Of a DNA stretch of 64,000 nt, positions 1 through 12,642 are shown in pieces. Position 1 is the stretch's first letter; the number at the start of each line of letters is the position of its first letter. Source of the DNA: Marsupella aquatica (taxonomy: Eukaryota; Marchantiophyta); the NCBI GenBank assembly GCA_973895155.1, contig OZ316893.1, positions 20,274,001-20,338,000 on the forward strand. The letters are read 5' to 3'. The position numbers were made by a program, and so were the translations under genes. Under the pieces are notes generated by a model. That model did no database searches. It was not told the origin of the DNA and saw only the letters and a list, made by a program, of their open reading frames with translations.

Positions 1-377
1 CCTAATGTACAATGGCCTTAGCTACACCTAAGTCTGTCATTTTCCTGCTTCCAGTACTCTCTACCACACTTGGACTGAAATGCATTTACAAAACGAGTTG
101 CTCTGCCAACTCCATTGAGAACTGCTTGTCTCTCCCCACCTATCCTGAAATGTACCAAAAAGTGTCTATATAATGAGTATTGGCACAACTTCAAAGGCTA
201 AACGGTAAGGCCTACGAAAACAAACTGAGAAAACATTCCGACTTAAAGAGATCATGACACATGTGGAGTTGGTCAATCATTGAACATGCCAATTTAAAGA
301 AACGAGATTTGTACGCCAGTTTGCAAAAAGATGGTCAATCACCTAACATCAGACATTCGTCAATGGAGATTGTAGTA
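1..377. other. 3' flank of the HMGB gene
   Basis: This stretch lies downstream of the stop codon of the minus-strand HMGB gene and should contain its 3'UTR and poly(A) site. It is AT-rich, and I see no coding frame or repeat in it. Confidence 0.4.
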
Positions 378-1690
378 CTAGTCCTCCTCCTCCTCCTCCT
401 CTTCCTCCTGAGAAAACAGAAATGGCGTTGAAAACTGTTCACGGGATATCCATACACTACTATAATTCTCTAAGCAGTGTTTAATATATTGACTCATCGA
501 ATATGGTCAACAGGCCATACCTCAGCGCTTTCCTCGTCTTCGTCGTTGATCTCAGACTTAGACTTATCTGATTCCTCCGGAGTACCCTCATCGTCTTCGT
601 CATCCTGCAGTGAAGGAGAGGAAGACAATTAATTCTTCAAATGAAACATCAGCAAACTTCGAGACGGACAAGAGAGATGACAACAAAACGCACGAGATAG
701 AGGAAAATCCAACCTGCTTCTGCTTGTTGTACGCGGCAAGATCCTTGTCATAGTCTTGCTTCCTTTGTTGAGCCTTGGTGATGAAGGGAGCTTTCTCCTA
801 GAGGGACGAAGAGGATTTTGAACGTCAGCACATCCAGATTTTCAATGTCAGGACATCCAACGCAAAATCAAATGCTGTCGGGGACAAAATGAAACACGAC
901 GATCAGCCATAAGATGGTGGAAAAAGACTCACAAAATCAGTCATTTCCTTCCATTTTTCCCCACCAGCCTTGCCAACCTGAAGGTAAGATAAGGGAAGAG
1001 GTCAAAACAATGTGAGAAAGGCGGAGAGGTTGCAGATGGCAGCGAAAAGCTCTCAGACACGTAGCGCTCACGGGAATGAAGAACGGCTGATCTCTTAAAA
1101 CCAAAAAATACGTACCACGGCCACACCCTTGGCCTCGGGATGATCTTCCTTGAATGTCTTCCGGAACTGCTCCCTGGAGAAAGAAGCATTTCATAATCGG
1201 TAAAAAAACGACCAGGGAAAACATGCAACGAAGAATGTACGCATTCTCATCGATAAATTTTTTAAGGACATTCGGTAAAAAACATTCGGAAGGAAAGTAT
1301 GCCGACAGACACAGGAATTTTTCGTGCAAAAGATCCCCATAATCACGGGAAAGTAAACTTACAGGAAGAGGAAGAAGGGGGTAGGTGGCCTTTTCGGCTG
1401 GTTAGGGTCCTTCGCAGCCTTGGTGGCCTTCTTCGATTTTCTGGTCTTCTTAGGCTTGGCCTCCTTCAAGACAGCTTTCCTCTTCTTGATATCTCTGAGT
1501 TTGGAAAACAAGTGTGAAATACAATATATAAGTGTGAAATATAAGCTCGAAAGATGAAAGATGAAACTCAGAAAAAAAACAATTGAAATGAGTGCCGAAC
1601 TGAGGAATGGACTTACTTCTCCTCCACCTTGCGCGTCTTATCCTTGGCAACTCTTGTAGTCGCCACTTTCTTCGCTTTGGTATCCTTCAT
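378..1690 (-). CDS. HMGB-type HMG-box chromatin protein, 7 coding exons
   Basis: A small non-histone chromatin protein of the plant HMGB type, which binds and bends DNA without sequence specificity in the nucleus. Coding exons in minus order are 1690-1617, 1494-1363, 1173-1116, 977-933, 797-714, 604-521 and 407-378. All have GT-AG borders, the frame is continuous, and the product is 168 aa. Residues 1-53 are Lys/Ala/Arg-rich, as in plant HMGB basic N-termini. The HMG box spans about residues 54-128, opening DPNQPKRPPTPFFLFLEQFR and continuing with GEKWKEMTD and KAPFITKAQQRKQDYDK, which carry the conserved aromatic and Lys positions. Residues 132-168 form an Asp/Glu-rich tail ending in a run of seven acidic residues. 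This basic-box-acidic order and the length match plant HMGB1/2/3-class proteins. The exact subclass cannot be assigned by eye. Nothing looks broken. Confidence 0.93.
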
Positions 1691-2829
1691 TGTGAGAAAC
1701 AGATGTACGGTCTAGATCCCTGAAATCCACTCTACATAACAGCAGAACTAGACATTAAGGACAGTGAAGCTTTAATAAAAAGTGGCCATGTTAGTCAGAT
1801 TGGAAAAACCATCAATTTGAAAATTGAGCTCGGTACTACAGCATGTCAAGACAGCCTTAGAAAAGAATTTTCTAAGTAACACTCCTCACTTCAATACATA
1901 CAACAAAATTACACATCAAGCTTCTGCTTGACCAGCCACTTCGCAAGATCCCGGAGGTAAAAGGTCCCCTCTTGACATGTCTAGTGTCAGAGGGGTTCCT
2001 TCGAAGACGTTCAAAAGTGCATGCAAACTAATAAAAAGTTAAAAAAGATTTAAAGACAAATAATGGACCCGTCCCTCGAGTTGTTCGTCAACAACAGCGT
2101 CGGATATATTGCAACAATGCTACCTTCCGTATCGGAGGAAGGTCGAAGAGGGAAGGATGTGGCAAGACCCGTAACTAAGACAAATTTCATCGGATATTAC
2201 AACCAACTTAGCGAACTGCCTTCTTACTCTCTCATAGAGAGCAAGAGACTACGCGCGCGAAGGAGTTACGACGTACGTCCAACGCAGAGTTTGAAGACTT
2301 CCAAACTTAACATATTACACATGATGAACAAAGCGCAAACAGCGAGATCGCCAAACTACTCATACCTGTGTTCTTTCGGTCCCACACATATCTGAATGGT
2401 CTGTACTGGTTTACGCAGGACCGGGAAAATTGAAAAAGAACAAAAGAAGGACGAGCTACAACTATAACAATTAAAGCTACGACCACGAAATGAAGTAATA
2501 AGCCAGAAACAACTATACCCTGTGTACTAGACTAGACATGACTACCTCAAATTGGAACAATGAACATGGAAACCATAACAAACGCATATCCAACAAAACC
2601 AGCCCGAAGCAGTTATCAAGTACTAATTAGAAAACCATTCTTTCACCATTGAGGCGACTTAGAAAATATTGGAAGTCACTATCTGCACGCGAACTACAAA
2701 GAATACGAGTGAAAACGCATCACAACGACCATGAAGACCGAGTCGAATCACAAGAAGCTAGCCATAGTAAGAATCTGAAGAAGAAAAACAACAGAGAAAA
2801 ATACGTGAGAAGGCAGGGAACAACTCACC
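1691..2829 (-). other. Probable 5'UTR intron of the HMGB gene (1720-2828)
   Basis: On the minus strand a donor-like site (AG|GTGAGTTG, exon end 2829) lies upstream of the start codon. An acceptor-like TTTCAG (exon resuming at 1719) lies 29 bp before the ATG. Together they suggest an 1,109 bp intron in the 5'UTR. This rests on splice-site consensus alone. No coding frame of note lies inside. Confidence 0.4.
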
Positions 2830-3450
2830 TTGCGACTTCCCGCTTGCAAAAATGCCGTCGTTGCAGCTAGGCCCCGATACTGCACCGGCGCTAGAAAAAT
2901 TCCGAGACGAGAAGAGGACGCACGCAAGTGAAAGGCAAGAAACTGTACCCACGGCCCGATTGACACTCAACTGAAAACAGAGACGTCGCGACGAAAGCGA
3001 TCGAGAGACGCGCGATCGCGAACGTGCCACCGCCTCGCCACCTCCAACTGCAGGCGGAGAGGGAGCGAGGTAGCAAGAGCCTACCACCGGACCCGAACAC
3101 GAGTTCTCGACTCCGTTCCGGGTGTGTGTGTGTTGCCACACTACACACACACAACACGAGAAAGCCCGGTCCTCAGAGACAAAAGCCCAAGGAACGAACG
3201 CTAGAACGAACGAACACGCGAACACAGACTTGAACAAAGCAACGCAGGCAACACACACGGCGTGAGAGAGACAGAGAGAGAGAGCAACAACACAAGCAAG
3301 GAAGGAAGGAAGCAAGGAAGCGAACACAAAGCGAGCGTCTCAACACAAGGCGAGAAGGCGAGAAAGGAAGGAGCCAAGAGAGTGGAGATAGCGAGAGGAG
3401 GGAAGCGAAGAGGGACGAAAGGCACGGCAAGGGTTTGCTGCAACGCGAGC
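2830..3450 (-). promoter_or_regulatory. CT-rich 5'UTR and promoter region of the HMGB gene
   Basis: Read on the minus strand, this GC-richer block is dominated by CT tracts (GA on the plus strand, densest about 3020-3400) with a short GT/CA run near 3120-3160. Pyrimidine patches of this kind are common around plant transcription starts. Long ORFs on both strands here come from the purine/pyrimidine bias and are not coding. The start site itself cannot be placed. Confidence 0.35.
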
Positions 3451-4160
3451 GGCAACGGTGACCTGGTGACCGGGTGACCGGAACTGCTTGCTCCCCCGGT
3501 CACCGGATATTCCGGTAATCCTGCCCCCCCCAGAAGCGCACCTTTTACTCTCCTTCCCCTGCAGCAAGCAGCAAGCGCACTTTCAAACCCAGCATTCAAA
3601 TTTGAAGTTCGCCGGCAAATCTACCGCTCCGGGACATGTACCCCATCCCATGCAGACTCCCCCCCCCCCCCGGAACGCACCCCCTACCCCACTCCCCGCT
3701 CCCACTCCCCGTTCTTTTTCCTTTCCTTCCCTTTCCTCTCGTATTTCCTCAGGAGCCGCCCAATCGCCAGCCGCACACTCCAGTCCCCCGAAATAACCCA
3801 ATCCATCCAACCCCAATTAAATTTCTTGAACCAATTTCTTCCGCCCTGTGCTGAGCCGGTCTCTCCCTCCACTTTTAAACCTTCTTCCCTCCTCTACATT
3901 TATACCGCCCGTAACGTGATACATTTTCCAGGGGTACGGTGACAAGATGTACTGCGGTATGAATGTACGTATTGATGTATACATGTGTGTGTGTGTATGT
4001 GTTTTGTTGACACGGTATGTGACGCTGCGCGTGTTGGAATGAATGAATGAATGATATATACAAAGTAGGGACTACTGGTGTTTCCTTATGAGATATTTTG
4101 TGGACCGCATATGGTAGATTTGCGTATCAGGGGAAACCATATACAGGAGGCCAAATATAT
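3451..4160. other. Intergenic, C-rich then AT-rich
   Basis: A C-rich stretch (about 3510-3830, including a run of C near 3660) is followed by AT-rich sequence holding a short GT microsatellite (about 3983-3996) and a GAAT run near 4040. I see no gene. Confidence 0.4.
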
Positions 4161-4409
4161 GCACACAGAAATACACAAGTGCCCTTAGCTTCACATTAAG
4201 GGTGTTTGGGTGATTTCAAGATTGACTTATCGACTGAGGAATGCCCATAGTGCCTGAATGAAGGATTAGACGGTAACTTTGTGCTGCACACAGAAATACA
4301 CAAGTGCCCTTAGCTTCACATTAATAGTGTTTGGGTGATTTCAAATTGACTTATCAACTGAGGAATGTCCATAGTGCCTGAATGAAGGATTAGACGGTAA
4401 CTTTGTGCT
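4161..4409. repeat. 125 bp tandem duplication
   Basis: Two adjacent direct copies, 4161-4285 and 4286-4409, are almost identical, differing by a few substitutions and a one- or two-base indel. Both begin with GCACACAGAAATACACAAGT. No reading frame is conserved across them. Confidence 0.9.
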
Positions 4410-4744
4410 ATAATCTATGTAATACAGATCATATGCAGACTGTAGGAAAATAAGGTCAAAATTAATGAGATATCGTGAAGGCTAAAAATACTTGCATGGC
4501 AGCAGCCTATAAAGCACCAGAAAGCTAAAAATCACCAAGATGACTAACTATACAGGCTTGTCAATTAGCCTGACATGGGTGTGTGCAGCCAGAATGTATA
4601 TAATTGAGGTGGGGAAGCAAGCAAGGTGTGCTTGTTCCACGCTAGGGCTGGCCGACGAGGGGAGGTGCATACCAAACATCCTGTCTTTATTCACTGCTCC
4701 TGTCTTTCGGAGGTGACCCTGCCGTGTGTGAAGGGCACCACATG

Positions 4745-5125
4745 AACTTTCCCAGGATCATTGGGGGTAGAGACTTGGGAAACATCGAGTGGCATGCATG
4801 GGATGATGGAAATTGGAGACCATCAGATCCTTATTCTGTGCAACTTTAATCCATGGGAAAATTTGGTGTTAGGATGGCTTGCCAAGCAACCCCAGACTGC
4901 TTAGTAAGAACAATGTCCATAGCACCCAATAAATTTGAAGGTGTAGATCCTTTCCCATGATATTGGGGGTTAGGACTTGAGTGGCATGGGAGGATGGAGA
5001 TTGTAGACCATTAGAGAATAATTTCATGCACAACTTTGACCTCAGGAAAATTAGTATTGGCTTGTTGAGCACCCGTACACTGCTTAGGACACCGTGGCAC
5101 CTAAGGTGGAGATCCTTTCCCATGA
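4745..5125. repeat. Diverged ~200 bp tandem pair
   Basis: Two diverged direct copies with a spacing of about 201 bp share landmarks: TTGGGGGT near 4762 and 4963, GAGTGGCATG, GGAGA(C/T)TGTAGACCAT-like segments, and a GATCCTTTCCCATGAT motif near 4946 and 5107. The similarity is patchy, so the duplication is older than the one at 4161-4409. Confidence 0.6.
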
Positions 5126-7125
5126 TCAGGCTCTACTTGATCAACTTTGTGAAGAAACAAATTTGTGGAGGAAAGGACAAAATAAAGAAGCTTGTTGAAA
5201 AATTGATATTTGGGTTTAATTTTGTGGTCCTGGTGAATGGCAGGCAATGAGCATAGATGCCCCATTGGATAGCATGGAGGCACATAGCATGATCTGGCTT
5301 AGCATGGCTACCTTAGTCTATTGAGAAGGAAATCATGTTGTACGGACACTAAAAAATTGAGATTAGAATTTTTACCAACATATTATGCCAAAGAGCTCCC
5401 TGTACCAGAAACAGTGGTCCAAATTTAATAACCTTGAATTAGACATGCACTATGTCCAATGTGTAGCCAATATTTTAGCGTCTCAGGTGGATACCATGGT
5501 ACACCATGTCATGACATGTACAGTCCACCTTGTCTGAGGCATCCATAAGTGCAACATGTGGACTCTATAGTAGGTACAGAAGCCATGCACTAGACAACAT
5601 ATACTTACATGTGTGTTTCAGTTCACATGTGAATACATATATTTATCTTTCTTGTATTGTGTACATAAGAGACATTTATTGATAAGTGCTGCAGAAATTA
5701 CACATATTCAGCACTTTTACAAAATTATCCTATTGAATCGTCAATATGATGACTCTAGGTATGAGGAGTTTCAATGTGTGTTGCTTGATACCACATATAG
5801 GGAACTTCTAAGAGATATGGCAAATATATGGTTGATCTCTTAGCAAGAAAGCAATCAGGTGGCCACAAGGCAGGCACTATTGGCCTCCATGAGGTTCTTG
5901 GATTCATTCTGCAGCGCCCTATCCATTGACCCTCGCCCATCATGACTTTAGGGTTCCTTGAATTAGGGTGAATGTTGGGGCTGGCCATCCACTCCGGACT
6001 CTCTGATTTGAGAGCTACCCTCAAGTGACATAGGAGCAAATTCTTCTGGGTTATCTCCAACAATTCTGGAGGTTGAGGGTAGAGACCATCAATCCAGTTT
6101 GAGGGTTAATGAATGAAACCCACCTGTTGTCTCCCTCTGTGGAAATAAACTGCTCTACAAAGTACAATTCTAAGATATAATCTTAAGCACAGTCAGGAGC
6201 AACAATCACTCCTTTTTGCTTTTGTTGCCCAGACTTATTCCCCAAATCTGGGGAGATATATTGGCAAATGGGAATGAAGTGTTGGAGGGTTGGTTCCTAA
6301 TAGCCCTTCACCTTTCCTGAACACTCCCAACTCCCTCCAACCCTAGTCAAACTCTTGGTTTAGTATTTGATCCAAATGTTATTGTCTCAAAGCATCCAAA
6401 ATATAATGGTATTTGACTGTGATTGTTAAGTTCAGAATTACTCCGGAGGGCTTAGGAGGGTTAGAAAGGGTTTAAGGCGGGACTCATGTCTGGTAAACCC
6501 TCATTCTGTATCCAGAGGTCCCGCCATAACATGCAAATTTTGTTACAAAATGGTTGAACCAGACTGGGAACCAGACAAGCAATATGTCAAGGTATACTTT
6601 TGTGTGTACTTTTGCACTCAAATTTGATTTGTGATATCCCCTCCAAGCTTATCATACAATTGTAGCTCCAACTAAGCTATACGGTTTTTGGATTGCAATT
6701 TATACCCAAACCAACTAAGATGAAGAAATATAAATATGAATTAAGTCATTCACAGCCCGATTCACAATTATTACTGTATGACAAGTATGTTAGCACAAGT
6801 GATCCCTCCAGCATAAAGGCAATATAACATAATGGGTGATCTCCTTAAAAGCAAGCCATCATAATGTACCACTTGTCATGTCGCCTTGGCTTTTACATAG
6901 AAATATAACATTGTTTTACAAAGGGGGAAAAAGACTCCTCTTAAAACTCAAGACAATAATATCCTGATGTTCTTTGATTTACCAAGTTGACATTGTTTTC
7001 TGTAAAAATATGTTCTTTAGTAGTTGAGGGGAAAAAAGGTCAATCATCAATCATTCAATTCAATTGGATCATAATTCTTGGAAGGAGCACACTGCCACAC
7101 AAAAGATGGGATGCGACCAAAGGAC
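5126..7125. other. Gene-free AT-rich stretch
   Basis: No ORF here shows a recognisable domain, codon bias or splice context. I see nothing structured apart from scattered low-complexity A/T runs. Confidence 0.4.
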
Positions 7126-7169
7126 ACAAGGAAAGGAAAGGAAAGGAAAGGAAAGGAAAGGAAAGGAAA
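7126..7169. repeat. (GGAAA)n microsatellite
   Basis: About eight uninterrupted copies of a five-base purine repeat. Confidence 0.95.
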
Positions 7170-7859
7170 TGAGAAGTGGCACAACTATTTGCCAGCCAAC
7201 CAAGAGCTGAATAAAAATACTATATTTTAAGGAGGATACCGCACTCTAGGGGCACACTTTGAATTTGGTGTTCCCTTAGCCTCGCTGGTCTTGGAAACTT
7301 TGCCACCATTTTTGATTAATGAGAACTTTGCCATCATTGCTGGGAAAACTAACTCTGGTTAGCTCAAAACTGTAAACCTCCATCCTAACTTGCCTACTCC
7401 CTGACACCCTCCAAGTTGGGGGTGTGTCTCTTCCTATCAGAAATTAAAGGTGACCAAGAACAGGACGGGTTGGGAAAATATGATGGTCAGAGATTTTCCC
7501 CGAGGTGAAGGGCAGGTGCAATCGGGGTTGAGGTAACTTTAAACCACCTGAAGCATACAGGGGCCATATTGTATATGTCTCTACTCGTAAAGTTTAAGAT
7601 AAACTCTGGGTTTATGGGTGATCGCCTGCACTTTTGACAGTTACTCATGGTGAGACACAATTAGAGCCCAATGGCAACTACTGAGGAAAAATCAAATAAC
7701 AAACCTCCCTTGGGCCCTCTGTCTTAACTAGTATGCAGAGTATGTACAAACGCTCAAATGGTACTTTCTATTGATTTTGGACTAATAAATATAATTATTG
7801 CTAGTAACAAGCTAGCTTCTATGGAAAAATAGAAATAACAGGGGTTAATAGTAAGAGGT

Positions 7860-7995
7860 CAGCCCAGAGAGGCATGACTTTGTGGTAGCTCACTTGAGTA
7901 GAGACTAATAGATCTTGGGTTCAACTATTGTGGCTGACTCTTCCCTTTCTGTGGGGTTTCACAGATTTCCCCTTTAAAAATAAAATTTTAAAAAT
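7860..7995 (+). mobile_element. tRNA-derived SINE-like fragment
   Basis: The segment has an A-box-like motif (GGTAGCTCACTTGAG, about 7884-7898) and, about 30 bp on, a B-box-like motif (GGGTTCAACTA, 7917-7927). A short body and an A/T-rich tail follow near 7975-8005. This order and spacing fit the RNA polymerase III promoter of plant tRNA-derived SINEs. No target-site duplication was identified. Confidence 0.4.
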
Positions 7996-8663
7996 AAAAA
8001 ATAGGAGGAAGTCACCATTGCAAGGGGTCCACCTCTTTTAGAGGGAGTGAGGGCCCAAGGTGTGTAGCTAATCTAGCAGTAGCACACACTATTGTTGTAA
8101 AAAACGAGCAACTTGAGTACCTATTACTTGGGGGTCTCACTATATGGAGGCCTCCCCATCACCTATGATGTTTTTAGGCCTCGGATCCCCTAAAATGTAA
8201 AAAAGAAGGTATTTTAAACCCCTTTAAAGTTGAAATCTTCTTGGAATATTCCAAAAGTAGGATTAAAAGACCATAATGTTCTTATAGGTCTCAAAATTGG
8301 ATTTAAATGACCTTATTGTTATTCTGAGAATTTTTTTAAGTCTTCCCTCAGAACCAGTAAAATAACCCTATCCTTCATCGCACATCAGATGCCATTTTTA
8401 GGAAGTGAAACGTCCAAGAATCATTATCTGATTTTTCTCATGAGTTGACCATTTTTCACACTCTAATTGCACAAGTTGAGTTCTTGCCTTACCATTGGTT
8501 ATTGGCAACTTTAGAGATGGCCTATCAAAGAGACTGAGAAAATAAAACAACAGTGCTAGACAACAAATTTTCACTCATTGAATGTCTTCTTATTTGGCAT
8601 ATCATATCACGATGACATGAATCTATCCATGAACATGCTCCTGGATGGTCATTGTGAAATTAG

Positions 8664-8716
8664 GGGAGAGGGGGTTTCGGGGGCTGTGGCGGGGAGGGGG
8701 GGGGGGGGGGCGGGGT
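8664..8716. repeat. G-rich tract with a G15 run
   Basis: A strongly G-biased segment contains an uninterrupted run of 15 G at 8696-8710. It could form G-quadruplex structure, and its length may be unreliable in assemblies. Confidence 0.85.
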
Positions 8717-9824
8717 GGTGAAATGGGAGATGCGCAAACAGTTCCATTGTGGTTCTTGTGGTTGAGGGCAAATGGCTATCAAGAAGCAAAGTCATTAACC
8801 AAACCGAGGACACGGCTTACTAAATCCATGCCAAATGCATATTGAACACCTGCTGTGGCAAAGACCACTAGGGCAGAGAGAAAAACAGGGCCCAAAGGCT
8901 AAGGCATGCATCAGTGAGGCATCACACTGCCCAAAACACCAAAAAAGCCTGAAGCCCAAAGTGGATGAGGTGCAAACATGTAAAGCCAGACATGAAATGA
9001 TGCCAAAAACCAATCCTATATAAGGGGTGAACAGCCTCATCTACCTTGATTGGGGGAGTACCAGTGCTAATGAGACAAGGACTCTAGTGCACCAATGGTT
9101 CTCTGACATTGCAGTGATTGATCGCAATCCAAAGCGATGTACGTGCTACATTGTGGTATCCTGCCAATTTGCTCATTGGTATGCAAAACATCACAACCTC
9201 CCTGTCTACTCACCATCTACCAAGAGATGACACCAAGCCTGGCTATAGATAGTCTCAAACTGCAATTGTTGCAAGAATTGTTGAGAACATTCCTCATCTC
9301 AGTGTTTTCAGTTGATGTTTGGATCCAGCTCTGGTCGTTTGTATACGTTGCATGGATGTTCAACAATCATACCAATAAGGAATGGAATAGTCAAACTTTG
9401 CACATAACACAATCTTGATTGGGCTTACCATTTGGAGACTAATTCACACTTGGCTATTACAATGTTAGTCCCAACAAAGGCCAGGTGAAAAGGGGACCCT
9501 CATCTATTAATTGATTGTTGTCCTACTTATTGCTACCAATAGAAAAACTACTCAAAATTCAACATTGTAGATAGATTTCATTCATTTAAGTTTCTTAACT
9601 TCATGAATGGTGACTCTAAGAGGTACAACATTCCAGTGTCAAAGAGTGGAAAGTATATCATTATCCCTTTTGCTTGGAAACTTGGAGGAGATGAAGAATG
9701 AGAGAAAGGAATAGATCCAAGTGGTACACATCCCTTAGCTGTAGAGCAAAGTGCTTTACTAACAAAGAACACCAATAATGTTCCCTTTAAGCTTATCACA
9801 AGGGACTGGACATCAAGGTGAATT

Positions 9825-9940
9825 TGACTTGGCAGCTAAGGCACATGGCTTGCAAGGGTGAGGTCGTGGGATTGAGTCTGGACACATGCACACAAAATCG
9901 CGTTGCTGGGCACTGATCTGTACCTGTCCAAGTAGTGTGC
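9825..9940 (+). mobile_element. Second SINE-like fragment
   Basis: An A-box-like motif (TTGGCAGCTAAGGCACATGG, about 9829-9850) is followed by GGCTTGCAAGGGTGAGG and a degenerate B box (GGGATTGAGTC, about 9868-9878). The layout is that of a plant tRNA-derived SINE head. Neither the tail nor target-site duplications could be defined. Confidence 0.4.
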
Positions 9941-10529
9941 ATACCTATGCCTATGCATATGAAGGGCTCCCCTTACCTATGCATACACATTTGCTATTAC
10001 CAGAGAATCACACAGCCTTGGCTCTCTCCCCACACCATATTCACAAGCATGGATGAAACATCAAATTTGCTACGACCACAAAGAACACAATCGACAGTTG
10101 CATCACACAATGTTTTTGGACAGTAAACTACATTTGTGAATTGTAGGATAGACTTGCCTGACTGCCCTATCTTTGGACACAAATAGAAATGAGGACATTA
10201 AAGTCTGTTGCCCATTGACTAATTCAGGTTCAAATTGGTTTCCAATGTCTCTCTTCACATGTTGTGTCATTTTCAGAAACTCACCCTGCCGAATGACTCC
10301 TCACATGCTCTGCCATTTTCAGAAACCCACCCTTCCCCCAATCCCTGCTTTCCACCAGCACCCCTAACTTCAATTAGACCCCAAATCCATGGTCTAGAGT
10401 ACTAGCTCCTCTAGCTTCAATCACTCCCACGAGTCATGGTCTAGAGACTTCACTTTAGGCACTAGGTTGTGAATTGCAATTATATGCTTGGATAGATAGA
10501 TTTCCTTTTCTCTTGTATGTGTGCTTTTG

Positions 10530-10920
10530 TACCTTTCCTTTGTGGTTCTTTCACACATCACAAGCATTACCTTTCCCTGCTACCTTTCCTCTTCCTCTCC
10601 TTTGCACCTTTCCTTTGTGGTTGATTCATCACAAGCATTACCTTTTCTCTTCTATGTGTGCCCTTTATTGGGCTGCTTTGCCATTCGGACCCTGTCTCCT
10701 CTTTTTTGCCTTTAGGCACCGTGATATATATATTTTCTCTTCTACCTCTCCTCTTCCTCTCCTGTAGCTTTCCTTTGTGGTTGGGTCATCACAAGCATTA
10801 CCTCGTCCTTCTCTTCCTCTCCTTTGTGGTTGGCTCAGCACAAAGCATTTATTTACCTTTTCTCTTCTACCTCTCCTCTCGTCGTCGGCTCTGTACCTTT
10901 CCTGTGTGGTTCGCTGTGCT
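10530..10920 (+). repeat. Degenerate CT-rich tandem repeat, about five copies
   Basis: The motif CTTTCCTTTGTGGTT recurs near 10533, 10608, 10769, 10821 and 10897 (the last altered to CTGTGTGGTT). Copies are joined by TCATCACAAGCATTACCT and CTCTTCTACCTCTCCTC blocks. Spacing is irregular (about 50-160 bp), so the array has decayed. Confidence 0.7.
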
Positions 10921-11163
10921 CTGCAGACGCAGTGCTGCAGTTGGATGCGTTTCGTTGGCTAGTTTCACGGCGTTGCTTTGCTCTGCTTTGCTTTGCGAGG
11001 CGATGCTTGCTTCTGAGGGGAGTGATTGCAACCACGCACGATGGGTACTGTCTTCCTTACTTTTACTGCGCGCACCTCATGATGGCGGGCCAGGCGGCCG
11101 CTGACACGAACGAGCTGTTACCGTATACTCGACGAGCCTCTCACGACGGACGGCGTCTCATCG
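10921..11163. other. GC-rich, promoter-like block without a recognised gene
   Basis: Base composition rises sharply here and stays high to about 11500, with CpG-rich segments. Overlapping ORFs on both strands have no recognisable domain. It may be the remnant of a promoter or first exon, or part of a GC-rich element. I could not attach a coding region to it. Confidence 0.25.
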
Positions 11164-11312
11164 TTGAGCTTTCCCTCCCGTTTTCCGCCTTGAAATCTCA
11201 CACGGCAGCTGTCGTGACAGGGCTCCTGCTGCCTCCCTTGAGCTTTCCCTCCCGTTTTCTAGCCTTTAAATCTCACACGGCAGCTGTCGTTACAAGGGCT
11301 TCTGCTGCCTCC
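11164..11312. repeat. 74 bp tandem duplication
   Basis: Two direct copies (11164-11237 and 11238-about 11312) both begin TTGAGCTTTCCCTCCCGTTT and contain ATCTCACACGGCAGCTGTCG. They differ at a handful of positions. Confidence 0.88.
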
Positions 11313-11674
11313 TGATTCCTTTCTTCCTGCCGTGCAGGAGCAGGACTTCCGCTGTCCTAGGATTGGAACGAGGGAGGGTTCGGCATCGGCGTGGGAAGGA
11401 AAGCAACGGGAGACCTACAGTAGAATTGGGATGTAGGGTTGGTTTTAGCGACGTTAGATCCTGATCAGGCGTCTTCCCGACCATCCACATTGTTTTATAT
11501 TTTCTGGGTTCTGAAAGTGGGGAAGCTGTGAGGGCGGTACTCTGTGCGAGAGAGAGGCAACGAAAGACCTTGGGTCGAAAGATGGGCAGTTCCTGTAAGT
11601 AGTTTCAGCCAGCCCAATGCAAACAGGTGTTATGACCTGCGAGAGAGGCTGCGGAATGCATTAACTTGTGTTGG

Positions 11675-11900
11675 TGCATGCTGGATTGCTGATCAGCCGT
11701 GACATACTTCTAGTCGGCGAAGATGGGTGAGCTGATGCATACTGGAGAATTGGATTGCGGACCAGCCGTGACATACATCTCGTATTGAATTACTGGATTG
11801 CTGATCAGCTGTGACATGCTTTTAGTCGGCGGAGATAGTGAGTTGATGCATACTGGAATACTGGAATGCTGCGTACTTTCAGTCGGCGAAGATTCTCACC
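11675..11900. repeat. Interleaved tandem repeats, higher-order spacing ~112 bp
   Basis: Blocks of the type CTGGATTGCTGATCAGC (near 11681 and 11793, with a variant near 11750) alternate with AGTCGGCGAAGAT blocks (near 11712, 11824 and 11881) and GATGCATACTGG. The order is preserved but spacing is uneven, which suggests a decayed two-level repeat. Confidence 0.7.
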
Positions 11901-12642
11901 AGGCCATGGCACCTCCGAGACATCGGACGCCTATTTCCGGGGACACTTCTGTGTCCAAATCGCAAGTCAGGTTGTGGATGTGCTTGGCAGACCACGGGTG
12001 GGGAGGACGGCAGGATAACTTGAGATACTAGTCGGCTCCACTGGCCTTCTGTCCATGGTCACTCGCGGGACGAAGTTATTGTGAGATTGAGAAATCTGAT
12101 GCCGTGTAGTTTTGATGCAGTGGCTGCGAGGTTCCCCTCATCCCCAACAATAGAAAGCAAGGGAAATACAGGAAGGCGAACGATAGTGATAACCACAAAC
12201 CTTCAATGAGACATTCATCCGCGAAACTTTTGAGATGATATCACATATAAATGACAGAAAAAAGAAATGGGCCGGGTGCGAGAGCTCGAAGATGTGATGG
12301 AAGCTCTTTGAAACAGTAATTCATTTTACCCATGGTGCCAAATTATATGCTTGACGTCAAATGATGAACACACAACTATGTCAGCTGGCACCTCAGTAAG
12401 GGTTATTTGGGTTGGCCATTTTTTGCCATCGGCATTTCCCCGGCAAAGCGTGGCACTGTGGCCACTTACTGCCAACTTGTGCACAAGAGAACCCCTGTCA
12501 AGCGTGATTGTGCCATTCCTCACTGCCCCTGAACTCTGGCGTTGCCAGCACAACGGTCGTCCCTGAGCCATAAGGGTTCAGATGTGAGGAACTTCACATC
12601 CTGTTCTCAACTTCCAACTAAACCTCTGCAGTGCTTGCGATA

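Noticed and set aside
2758-3327. Minus-strand 189-codon ORF
   Set aside because: Cys/Ser/Leu/Val-rich translation of a CT-rich promoter tract. Several overlapping frames are open for the same reason.
7884-7930. Functional tRNA gene
   Set aside because: A- and B-box-like motifs are present, but no cloverleaf with acceptor and anticodon stems can be drawn. Treated as a SINE-like fragment.
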